A stretch of 64,000 bases of DNA from an uncultured Pelagibacteraceae bacterium. Lineage in GTDB: Bacteria > Pseudomonadota > Alphaproteobacteria > Pelagibacterales > Pelagibacteraceae. The notes beneath the pieces are model-generated. The model was not told the DNA's origin. It searched no databases and was given only the letters and a program-made list of their open reading frames with translations. Position 1 is the first letter of the stretch. Each line of letters starts with the position of its first letter. The position numbers and the translations under genes were made by a program. Positions 24,118 to 30,025 of the stretch are shown here, in pieces. Where the stretch lies: assembly GCA_902587295.1 (NCBI GenBank), contig CACIKS010000002.1, positions 1-64,000 of the forward strand, in the 5' to 3' direction.

Positions 24118-25131
24118 TTAATTAACTAACATTTTTTTCAAATAAGGATAAATTGTATCAGCAATTTTTTTAGATCCATTTGGAGTAGTGTGCATTTCGT
24201 CATAAAAATCATACAAATCCATATTGATTATTTCATCTAATTTAATGAGTTGAAAGTTATTATTTTCTGAAAAATCTTTAAGTTTTTCATTAATCAGGAA
24301 TAGTTTTTGATCCTTAATTCCATTATATGCTACTTGCGTTATGAAAATGGGAGTGATCTTATTTTTCATAAGAATCTTTTTTAAAACTAGTAACCTTTCT
24401 TCGAATTGTTTAAGTAAAATCTTATCTTTATTTGAAATATTTTTATTTGACTCTTTTGCTTGTTTATATCTTACATATTCAAAATTCTTGTACAGCTCAT
24501 CATTGTTTAAAAAATAACCACTAGTTTGCTTTGGAAAGTATTTGTTTGCTATTGTTTTATATCTCTCATAAATAAAACTGTTATTTTTTATATAGTCTTT
24601 AAATCTATCAATTCGTTTCTCTTGAATGTGCAAGTCAAACATCCTTTCATCCATTTGATCTGCAAGTGTCCGGTCATTAATACCAAGATAAAATATTATA
24701 TACTCAGGTTTAAAATTATTTATTTTTGGGAACCAATAATTAAAGTCATATATAATTCCTCTCAGCGACTTTCCATCAGTGGATGCATTATAAATTTTCA
24801 AATCAATCTGCTCTGTTTGGAATTTTTGATTAAGCAAACCTACAATGGTATATTCTTCAGGAGTAAACCTCTGATTTCCAGTACTTCCACCCTCAAATAC
24901 TATTTTAACATCTTTTGGGTCAAATTCATCACCTCTAAAACCATAAAAGTTTCTTTTGTAAAAAAATTTATATTCTTTATTATTAAAATTAGAGACTGTT
25001 TCCCAATTTTTATTTCTTTCTTTTCTCATATAAATCCCAAAATTTTCTTTTGAGAACCAATATCCTAGAATTCCTTCGCCCAATATTAATAGAAATAAAA
25101 ATATGGTTATTTTGTAAAAGTATGTTTTCAT
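24118..25131 (-). CDS. SGNH-family hydrolase-like protein
   Basis: A 337-residue protein with an N-terminal membrane segment or signal (IFLFLLILGEGILGYWF). SGNH blocks: nucleophile VFEGGSTGNQ near residue 80, ASTDGKS, IFYLGINDRT near 150, and YDEMHTTPNGS near the C-terminus. Only distantly similar to the SGNH protein at 22156 outside the blocks. First gene of the SGNH-NodB-SGNH unit. Its start lies 18 bp from the first hairpin repeat, so the ssrA-side accessory region begins here. Confidence 0.72.
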   Translation of the reverse strand: MKTYFYKITIFLFLLILGEGILGYWFSKENFGIYMRKERNKNWETVSNFNNKEYKFFYKRNFYGFRGDEFDPKDVKIVFEGGSTGNQRFTPEEYTIVGLLNQKFQTEQIDLKIYNASTDGKSLRGIIYDFNYWFPKINNFKPEYIIFYLGINDRTLADQMDERMFDLHIQEKRIDRFKDYIKNNSFIYERYKTIANKYFPKQTSGYFLNNDELYKNFEYVRYKQAKESNKNISNKDKILLKQFEERLLVLKKILMKNKITPIFITQVAYNGIKDQKLFLINEKLKDFSENNNFQLIKLDEIINMDLYDFYDEMHTTPNGSKKIADTIYPYLKKMLVN

Positions 25132-25149
25132 TATAAATTAAAAGAAACA

Positions 25150-25273
25150 CTCTGTTGCCAGGTGCCGTGAACCTTTTAACATTATACAACAATTCTAGAT
25201 CATAAAAAACGGCTATTTCTTTGCTGGGTGAGTCCGCATTGAGTCCGCCAGAGAGTCCAGATATGATGAGTCC
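25150..25273 (+). repeat. Repeat unit A: hairpin remnant, conserved leader and four GAGTCC motifs
   Basis: The unit opens with the core CTGTTGCCAGGTGCC (25152-25166), but the 5' arm of the hairpin is lost (CACTC in place of GGGGCGTT). A ~70-bp block that is nearly identical in units D and F follows, then four GAGTCC motifs at 25230, 25241, 25253 and 25268 (steps 11, 12, 15). The last motif directly abuts the ATG of the downstream gene. The block contains an AT-rich stretch (TTTTAACATTATACAAC) that could be a promoter. Confidence 0.85.
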
Positions 25274-25828
25274 ATGAAAAAACTTTTAGCGATCGTTGTT
25301 TTAAGCCTATGCTTCATAACCCCATCCCAGGCGGACGATGTTAGAGACTTTCAAATAGAAGGGATGAGTGTTGGTGATAGTTTATTGGATTATTATTCAA
25401 AAGATGAAATTTTATTAAAAAAATTAAAACCCGTTAAAGAGCAAAAATCTTTTGAATATATTTCTTTTCAATTCAAACCACCTAAAGAAAGTGAATATCA
25501 ATTCATATCTATTCAGACAAAAAAAAACGATAACAATTATATTATTTATGGAATTAGAGGAATAATACCTTATAAAAATAATATTGAAGATTGCTACAAG
25601 AAACAAATAGAAATTTCAAAAGAAATTACCAAATTATTTTCTGGAAAACCTATGAAGAAAACCGAGCAAACAACTAATCTTGGAACAAATAAATTTCAAG
25701 GTATTTTGTTAAAAAATGGCCAGATAACATTAAATTGTGTAGACTATTTTAAAGATTACACTGATCATTTTTCAGTTTCAATCCAAGATTTAATATACAC
25801 AGAATGGGTTCATAAAGATAAATATTAG
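25274..25828 (+). CDS. Secreted protein of the seven-member DIRDFQIEG family, copy 1
   Basis: A 184-residue protein with a signal peptide (MKKLLAIVVLSLCFITPSQA). The mature N-terminus DDVRDFQIEGMSVGDSLLDY is the family hallmark. A central YIIYGIRG motif and two cysteines (EDCYKK and TLNCVDY) are shared by all seven family members in the window, suggesting one disulphide in the periplasm. Function unknown. ATG directly follows the last GAGTCC of unit A, so the repeat leader is probably its 5' region. This copy is ~34 kb from the other six. Confidence 0.85.
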   Translation: MKKLLAIVVLSLCFITPSQADDVRDFQIEGMSVGDSLLDYYSKDEILLKKLKPVKEQKSFEYISFQFKPPKESEYQFISIQTKKNDNNYIIYGIRGIIPYKNNIEDCYKKQIEISKEITKLFSGKPMKKTEQTTNLGTNKFQGILLKNGQITLNCVDYFKDYTDHFSVSIQDLIYTEWVHKDKY

Positions 25829-25872
25829 AATATTTTTAATTCCCCCGCTAACGCTATTTGTCTTTCTTCACT

Positions 25873-25889
25873 GAGTCCTATGTGAGTCC
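25873..25889 (+). repeat. GAGTCC pair, 11-bp step, downstream edge of cassette 1
   Basis: Two GAGTCC motifs at 25873 and 25884, preceded by TCACT, lie 44 bp after the stop of the first cassette gene and 63 bp (start to start) before hairpin B. The same arrangement recurs before hairpins C and E. Confidence 0.75.
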
Positions 25890-25935
25890 AAAATAAAAAA
25901 AGTTGTGAATTAATAAGTGTTAACGCCAAAACGCA

Positions 25936-25958
25936 GGGGCGTTCTGTTGCCAGGTGCC
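25936..25958 (+). repeat. Hairpin repeat copy B
   Basis: Matches copies C, D and E from GGGGCGTT through CCAGGTGCC. On the minus strand it folds as an inner stem CTG/CAG closed by a GCAA loop. Here the outer GGGGC arm has only GGC opposite it. GTTAACC follows directly. Only hairpin and iterons are recognised between the flanking genes (25829-26074). Confidence 0.85.
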
Positions 25959-26031
25959 GTTAACCTCATTTCGTTAATCCTTGTTATATAATAATTATTT
26001 TACAACCTAAAGCCCAAAACCAGACCTGACT

Positions 26032-26048
26032 GCGTCCACATTGCGTCC
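26032..26048 (+). repeat. GCGTCC pair, 11-bp step, upstream edge of cassette 2
   Basis: Two GCGTCC motifs at 26032 and 26043, 96 bp (start to start) downstream of hairpin B and 26 bp before the ATG of the next gene. Same position relative to hairpin and gene as the GAGTCC motifs in units A and D. Confidence 0.75.
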
Positions 26049-26074
26049 ATAATTTCGTCAGGGTATAATTAATT

Positions 26075-26533
26075 ATGAATTTATTTAATGACAAAGACGG
26101 AAAGTTTAAAAGACTTGAAAAAATTATTTTAGATATAGAAAAAGAAAAACACACTATAAGCTGGGCTCATACAACAATACAAAGCTGTCTTTGGAATCTC
26201 GAGAAGAGTCCGAACCTACAAAAGTTCGATTTAGAAATGATTGCAAAAGATTTAAGAGAGAATTTAAATAAAAAAGAAGAGGCCCAAGCTAGGATACAAG
26301 ATTTACAATTTGGCACTCTTAAAGCTGAAATGGAAATCCTCAAATTAGGAAGCCAAACCTACGCACTTCTTCGACAGGTAGAGGATATTAAAAAGAAAGC
26401 CGGTATCAACAACCTGTGGAAACACGAAGAGGACAAAAGACTAAACGAACATTTTAAAAAACATCCTGAAGATGTTGGAACACTTCATATTACAGAAAAT
26501 TCGATGACATTTGATTTTAGCAAAAAGAAATAA
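26075..26533 (+). CDS. Hypothetical protein, coiled-coil-rich
   Basis: A 152-residue soluble protein I do not recognise. It is rich in Lys and Glu. It has a probable helical coiled-coil stretch (residues ~60-115, KDLRENLNKKEEAQARIQDL onwards) and a Trp-containing segment near residue 28 (ISWAHTTIQSCLW). No signal peptide. First of five same-strand genes in the block between hairpins B and C, 5 bp before the next gene. Confidence 0.6.
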   Translation: MNLFNDKDGKFKRLEKIILDIEKEKHTISWAHTTIQSCLWNLEKSPNLQKFDLEMIAKDLRENLNKKEEAQARIQDLQFGTLKAEMEILKLGSQTYALLRQVEDIKKKAGINNLWKHEEDKRLNEHFKKHPEDVGTLHITENSMTFDFSKKK

Positions 26534-26538
26534 TAATT

Positions 26539-26952
26539 ATGATTAAATTGGAGAAAATTAAATATCCAAGATTAAGCCCAAGACAACAAGAAAATTACAA
26601 CTATACTAAAGTTGCTTCAGCTCTTGCAGAATATGGATTTCAAACTATTAAACTTTCAGATGATTGGCAAACAGCAGATTTTATAGCTCAACACATAGAT
26701 AAAAAAACATTTTTAAAAGTTCAATTAAAAAGCAAACTGTGTATTTCTAAAAAATATACTAATAAAGACCTTTGGATTTGTTTTAGAGAGAAAAATCATT
26801 TTTATCTATATCCGCACGATGTAGTTATGGAGCATATTTTATCAAATTATAATGTTGGAAATACCGAAAGCTGGAAAAAAAATGGTATTTATTATTGGCC
26901 ATCTCTACCAAAAAAAATTTCAAATTTTTTAAAACAATATAAATTTAGCTAA
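26539..26952 (+). CDS. Hypothetical protein, possible PD-(D/E)XK nuclease fold
   Basis: A 137-residue protein. After an N-terminal RLSPRQQENYNYTKVASALA helix it has a segment with an acidic residue (DDWQTADFIAQ, near 54-64) and then a strand ending VQLKSKL (near 75-81). An Asp followed by a Q/E-x-K strand is the layout of PD-(D/E)XK nuclease-like folds, as in intron-associated and restriction-type endonucleases. This is an inference from a short pattern. An Asp-to-QLK spacing of ~20 residues fits. The stop overlaps the next start by one base. Confidence 0.55.
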   Translation: MIKLEKIKYPRLSPRQQENYNYTKVASALAEYGFQTIKLSDDWQTADFIAQHIDKKTFLKVQLKSKLCISKKYTNKDLWICFREKNHFYLYPHDVVMEHILSNYNVGNTESWKKNGIYYWPSLPKKISNFLKQYKFS

Positions 26953-27290
26953 TGAAAAAAATATTACAAGTTTTTGTGTTGAGTTTGTTTCTAACTAGTT
27001 GTGCAGATTATCTTGCTGAGAGAGAAAGAGAGCGAGAAGAAAATAGAAGACTGGCTTATGAAAGACAAATGGCAATGGATAGGTCAACTTGTATTGGTTA
27101 TGGTTACACACCAAACACTTCAGAATTTTCAAATTGTCTTATGAAAGTTGATATGCAAAGGAAAGCAGAAATTAGAAGACAAAAAGCCATTGAATGTGCT
27201 GAGGTCAGAAAATCAAACAGTGAAAGTGCAGCAACTGGTTTTTGGGGTGGAGTGTTAAAAGGTGCAATGGAAAATATGGCATGTGACTAA
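26952..27290 (+). CDS. Small lipoprotein, unknown function
   Basis: A 112-residue lipoprotein with signal peptide and lipobox LTSC (Cys17). The mature part starts with a highly charged helix (EREREREENRR) and ends with a Gly-rich segment (ATGFWGGVLKGAMENM). Four further cysteines lie in the mature part. Not recognised as a named family. It follows the nuclease-like gene with a one-base overlap, so the two are probably co-transcribed. Confidence 0.65.
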   Translation: MKKILQVFVLSLFLTSCADYLAEREREREENRRLAYERQMAMDRSTCIGYGYTPNTSEFSNCLMKVDMQRKAEIRRQKAIECAEVRKSNSESAATGFWGGVLKGAMENMACD

Positions 27291-27369
27291 ACGAAAAACT
27301 TTTCTTCATTGTGTCCGTATATTTTGAAACAAACCTCAATTCTGCCCAAGTTTTAAGGTTTAATTTGTT

Positions 27370-27684
27370 ATGAAAAAAATATTCAAATATTTTTTCTTAT
27401 TTCTTATCTTATTATTGGGTTTAATTTTAATAGCTCCAGAAGATCGTGAATGGGTTAAATGTTCAGATGAAAAAGATTTATACCGATATGTTTATAACGG
27501 TTGGAAGGTAGATAAAGTTTTAAAAAACGGAGATATAACTTATACGGATTCAGGACAAAAACTTTTTTATCAAGGTGAATATCCTCAAATATACCTATCA
27601 AAAAATGATAGAGTTAAAGCATTGAATTTTGGGTGGAGATGCTATTATCTTGAAGGTGCTGAGCTAAACTATAAAAGAAAATGA
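27370..27684 (+). CDS. Small exported or membrane protein, unknown
   Basis: A 104-residue protein with one N-terminal hydrophobic segment (FFLFLILLLGLILIA) and a periplasmic domain of ~80 residues with several Trp and Tyr and two Cys (WVKCSDEKDLY and FGWRCYYLEG). Function not recognised. The stop overlaps the start of the Gly-Tyr-Cys repeat protein by ATGA, so the two are probably made together. Confidence 0.6.
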   Translation: MKKIFKYFFLFLILLLGLILIAPEDREWVKCSDEKDLYRYVYNGWKVDKVLKNGDITYTDSGQKLFYQGEYPQIYLSKNDRVKALNFGWRCYYLEGAELNYKRK

Positions 27685-27941
27685 AAAAAATATTTTTGTT
27701 TTTAGTCTTAAGTTTTTTATTTAGTTCAAATATATATTCTAAAGGAACCGGAGACTATCCAGGTGGATTTTGTTATTCAGGTTATGGTGGTCCTGCTTAC
27801 GATGGCTATGGTGGACCATGTTATGCTGGTTATGGTGGTCCCGCTTATGCTGGTTATGGTGGTCCATGTTACAAAACATCAAATGGATTTGCTGGCGATT
27901 GCCCAAAAGCTTGTAGATGCAAGGCTTGCAAAAAAAAATAA
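27681..27941 (+). CDS. Secreted Gly-Tyr-Cys repeat peptide
   Basis: An 86-residue protein with a signal peptide (ending near NIYSKG). Residues 32-63 are four tandem 8-residue repeats Y-x-G-Y-G-G-P followed alternately by Ala and Cys, so Cys residues 31, 47 and 63 fall every 16 residues. The tail has four more cysteines (DCPKACRCKACKKK). No modifying enzyme is next to it. It could be a structural, adhesive or metal-binding peptide; none of these is shown. It follows the upstream gene with an ATGA overlap. Confidence 0.7.
   Translation: MKKIFLFLVLSFLFSSNIYSKGTGDYPGGFCYSGYGGPAYDGYGGPCYAGYGGPAYAGYGGPCYKTSNGFAGDCPKACRCKACKKK
27774..27872 (+). repeat. 24-bp in-frame tandem repeat inside the Gly-Tyr-Cys peptide gene
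   Basis: Four near-identical 24-bp units built on TATGGTGGTCC-type sequence encode the Y-x-G-Y-G-G-P-(A/C) repeat. Units alternate at the GCT/TGT codon, which suggests duplication of a 48-bp pair. Confidence 0.8.
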
Positions 27942-27956
27942 ATTTTTTTTTTCACT

Positions 27957-27973
27957 GCGTCCATAGTGCGTCC
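27957..27973 (+). repeat. GCGTCC pair, 11-bp step, downstream edge of cassette 2
   Basis: GCGTCC at 27957 and 27968, inside a CACTG...TAGTG near-inverted frame, 16 bp after the stop of the repeat-peptide gene and 73 bp (start to start) before hairpin C. Confidence 0.75.
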
Positions 27974-28029
27974 AAATCAGATGACCTGGATTATTTGTTA
28001 ACACTGACAACGATTTATGAATTCAAGAA

Positions 28030-28054
28030 GGGGCGTTCTGTTGCCAGGTGCCCC
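28030..28054 (+). repeat. Hairpin repeat copy C
   Basis: A full 25-bp copy with intact outer arms GGGGC and GCCCC and inner stem CTG/CAG, in the same orientation as A, B, D and E. It lies between the block of five plus-strand genes and the minus-strand DUF805 gene. Confidence 0.87.
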
Positions 28055-28095
28055 AAATTTTGTACTATTTTTTAAATTTAATTGGTTTGCCGTAT

Positions 28096-28431
28096 TTATT
28101 TTTTTTTATTTTCTCCAGCAGTACAGTAAAAAACGATCAAGACGATTCCACCAATCCAATTAACAATAGGAATATAACCAATAATTTGTAACCAACCAGA
28201 TTTATTAGTATCGTGTAAACGTCTTGCAGCAGCAGCCCAAAATGGAATTAGAAATGGAATCCATAAAATATACGCTATCGCAATTAAATAAGTCTGCACC
28301 GCAATAAACCAACCTAATGCAGCGACAATTAATACAAATAAATAGAAATACCAAAATTCTGATCTTGAAGCCCTTCCATTAAAGTCCCCGTATTTTTTAA
28401 GACAGGTTTTTATTGAAGTTATAAAATCCAT
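28096..28431 (-). CDS. DUF805 family inner membrane protein
   Basis: A 111-residue membrane protein of the DUF805 (YhaH) type: N-terminal KKYGDFNGRASRSEFWYF, three to four hydrophobic segments, and the conserved AAARRLHDTNKSGW near residue 70. The family has no established role. It is the only minus-strand gene in the array and stands alone between hairpins C and D, as a one-gene cassette. Confidence 0.88.
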   Translation of the reverse strand: MDFITSIKTCLKKYGDFNGRASRSEFWYFYLFVLIVAALGWFIAVQTYLIAIAYILWIPFLIPFWAAAARRLHDTNKSGWLQIIGYIPIVNWIGGIVLIVFYCTAGENKKK

Positions 28432-28477
28432 ACTTCGAAATTAAATCAAAACCAAAACAGAAACGCAAGTATCAAAA

Positions 28478-28592
28478 GGGGCGTTCTGTTGCCAGGTGCC
28501 CTTAACCTTTTAACATTATACAACAATTCTAGAGCATAAAAAACGGCTATTTCTTTGCTGGGTGAGTCCGTATTGTGCCCGCAAGTGAGTCC
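28478..28592 (+). repeat. Repeat unit D: hairpin, conserved leader and GAGTCC motifs
   Basis: Hairpin 28478-28501 is followed by the same ~70-bp block as unit A (TTAACCTTTTAACATTATAC onward, only a few differences). Then come GAGTCC at 28564, a degenerate GTGCCC at 28575 and GAGTCC at 28587 (steps 11 and 12). The next gene starts 32 bp later. Confidence 0.86.
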
Positions 28593-28623
28593 GGATATAG
28601 TGTTTATCTTTTAAAGGAAATTA

Positions 28624-29040
28624 ATGTTTGGATTATTTGAAAATAAACAAGGAAAAGCTTTAGTAGCTGAAACGTTAAGAACCATAGAACATGCCGATCT
28701 GTTAAGCGCTAAAGATAAAAACAAAGTAGCAAAAAACGTATTTACAAAAATTATTAAAGCAATAAATGAGATTGATGGTGTACCTCTTGGTCCTAAACTT
28801 GATAAAATTATGCAAAAACAAATTCAAGATGCTACTAAACAAAGACAAAAACAAATTACTGCCAAAGAGGAAAGAAATCCAAAATGGATTGAAACTGCTT
28901 TATTTGAAAGTTTCTTGTTAATGAACTGTGGAAAATTTGGAGAAAAAATATCTAAACAAAGTATAATCGTTGGTGGTTGGTGCAGAGAAAATATGACACA
29001 AGCGGAGCTTAATAAATTTGAAAAAAAACTCCCAAAATAA
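28624..29040 (+). CDS. Hypothetical cytoplasmic protein
   Basis: A 138-residue protein, mostly helical and basic, not recognised. It starts MFGLFENKQGKALVAETL and contains a central Lys/Gln-rich helix (KQIQDATKQRQKQITAK). No signal peptide or membrane segment. It is preceded by repeat unit D and a short purine stretch (TTTAAAGGAAATTA) that can serve as ribosome binding site. First of three same-strand genes in the last cassette before ssrA. Confidence 0.6.
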   Translation: MFGLFENKQGKALVAETLRTIEHADLLSAKDKNKVAKNVFTKIIKAINEIDGVPLGPKLDKIMQKQIQDATKQRQKQITAKEERNPKWIETALFESFLLMNCGKFGEKISKQSIIVGGWCRENMTQAELNKFEKKLPK

Positions 29041-29045
29041 GAAGA

Positions 29046-29480
29046 ATGATTTTTGATTTTTTAAAAGTTAAACCTGAAAAAAAAATACCAAGAAAATTTC
29101 TAAAATTTTCTAATATTGAGAAAAATGATAAAAAAAATTTTGGCAAACATATAAAAGAAATAAAGAATAATTTTAATGTAGACGAACTTCAGGAAATAGG
29201 AGCAGACTTTCTTTCAAAAACACACAGACAAATTGACGGGAATTTTGGATCTATAGCTGGAAATTGGTGGGAAACTAATAGGATGATATTAGGTGATGAA
29301 ATTAAAAAAAAGACAGTTGGAGAAATGTATAAAACTGTTCAAATTTTTTTTAAAATGAATTTGGACAAAAGATTAAATAAAAAAACATTAATTGATAATA
29401 CTTTTAAGGCTCTGATGTTTAATATTTCTATAACTGCAACAAAAAATGCTGAACTTAGAAGAGAATTAAATATAAATTAA
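29046..29480 (+). CDS. Hypothetical cytoplasmic protein
   Basis: A 144-residue protein, not recognised, Lys-rich and helical, with a conserved-looking centre (GSIAGNWWETNRMILGDEI). No signal peptide. It follows the preceding gene after 5 bp and precedes the 52-residue membrane protein by 2 bp, so the three form one small operon between hairpins D and E. Confidence 0.6.
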   Translation: MIFDFLKVKPEKKIPRKFLKFSNIEKNDKKNFGKHIKEIKNNFNVDELQEIGADFLSKTHRQIDGNFGSIAGNWWETNRMILGDEIKKKTVGEMYKTVQIFFKMNLDKRLNKKTLIDNTFKALMFNISITATKNAELRRELNIN

Positions 29481-29482
29481 TT

Positions 29483-29641
29483 ATGAGCCAATTTTATAAA
29501 ACAATAGTTCCTGCTGGTGCAGCAATAGGCATAGGTTGGGCATTTGCTGAAGGCTATGGCATTGCTGGAATAATTGGTCTAGCACTTCTTGGTGGATTTA
29601 TCGGAGCTATGATCGCTTTGATTAAAGAAAAGATTTTATAA
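29483..29641 (+). CDS. 52-residue Gly-rich membrane miniprotein
   Basis: From ATG 29483, two bases after the upstream stop, to TAA 29639-29641. The product starts MSQFYKTIVPAGAAIGIGWA and has two Gly/Ala-rich hydrophobic stretches (residues ~8-22 and ~27-46) before a basic end KEKIL. Small-residue spacing (GxxxG-like IGIGWAFAEG) suggests helix packing, as in glycine-zipper membrane peptides. Function unknown; placement and overlap-free coupling to the upstream gene support it being real. Confidence 0.55.
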   Translation: MSQFYKTIVPAGAAIGIGWAFAEGYGIAGIIGLALLGGFIGAMIALIKEKIL

Positions 29642-29658
29642 TAATTTCTTTTCTCACT

Positions 29659-29674
29659 GTGACACCAGTGTGAC
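29659..29674 (+). repeat. Degenerate GTGAC pair, 11-bp step, downstream edge of last cassette
   Basis: GTGAC at 29659 and 29670 inside a perfect CACTG/CAGTG inverted repeat. It lies 63 bp (start to start) before hairpin E, the same distance as the GAGTCC pair before hairpin B, so it looks like a diverged version of that pair. Confidence 0.55.
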
Positions 29675-29721
29675 CACTTTTTTAAAAATTATTGTTTAAC
29701 GGGAGTTTTGAGTCTTTGGAA

Positions 29722-29746
29722 GGGGCGTTCTGTTGCCAGGTGCCCC
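29722..29746 (+). repeat. Hairpin repeat copy E, at the 3' end of the tmRNA coding piece
   Basis: A full 25-bp copy matching copy C. On the minus strand it comes ~30 bases after the tmRNA tag stop codon, just past a perfect 10-bp hairpin (29759-29780). It could be the last hairpin of the tmRNA precursor, a processing or termination signal, or the ssrA-side junction of the cassettes. Confidence 0.85.
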
Positions 29747-29980
29747 AAACCCCGTTCACTTAATTAACAAGTTAATTAAGCAGCAAGTGCAAATTTATTA
29801 TTTGCATTTATAATTAGCCCGTTACGTCGGAACCATCTCGAACGAAAGAATAGCCTTTAGACACTCGTCGATTCTGATTCACCCCCATAAGTTGTAAATG
29901 GTGGAGGTGGTGGGTACTGCCCCCACGTCCGCAATGTTTATTACGAAACTCGTTTATCGTCATAGTTGGAAAACCAACAA
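29747..29980 (-). ncRNA. ssrA: tmRNA, circularly permuted two-piece form
   Basis: Transcribed leftward. The acceptor piece comes first, from a GTTGG/CCAAC hairpin at 29965-29978 to CCA at 29899-29901, with a T-arm of stem GTGGG/CCCAC and loop GGCAGTA. A 12-base spacer (29887-29898) follows. The coding piece then starts GGGGGTGAATCAG at 29886, the tmRNA 5' consensus. Bases 29886-29880 pair with the CACCTCC before ACCA in seven base pairs, including the G3-U70 wobble that marks tmRNA for AlaRS. The tag frame (29805-29776) ends ANNKFALAA-stop. The exact resume codon and 3' end are not determined; the latter may include hairpin E. Confidence 0.93.
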
Positions 29981-30025
29981 ATATAATATAAAATTAAAAT
30001 TAAAAGATTCAATAAGTATTTCTAA

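Noticed and set aside
27763..27966. 67-residue frame with MVV-type repeats
   Set aside because: It is the +1 frame shadow of the 24-bp tandem repeat in the Gly-Tyr-Cys peptide gene.
25936..28501. Hairpins as ordinary rho-independent terminators
   Set aside because: No consistent T run follows on either strand, and copies A, D and F are placed upstream of genes within a conserved leader.
25150..29746. CRISPR-like array of direct repeats
   Set aside because: The repeat copies are ~0.4-2.1 kb apart with whole genes between them and no cas genes; the repeats are gene-block borders, not spacer-separated units.
25936..29746. Hairpins as integron attC sites
   Set aside because: No GTTRRRY/RYYYAAC core pair in consistent positions and no integron integrase in the window. 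The palindromic shape and cassette layout are similar, but the identity is not supported.
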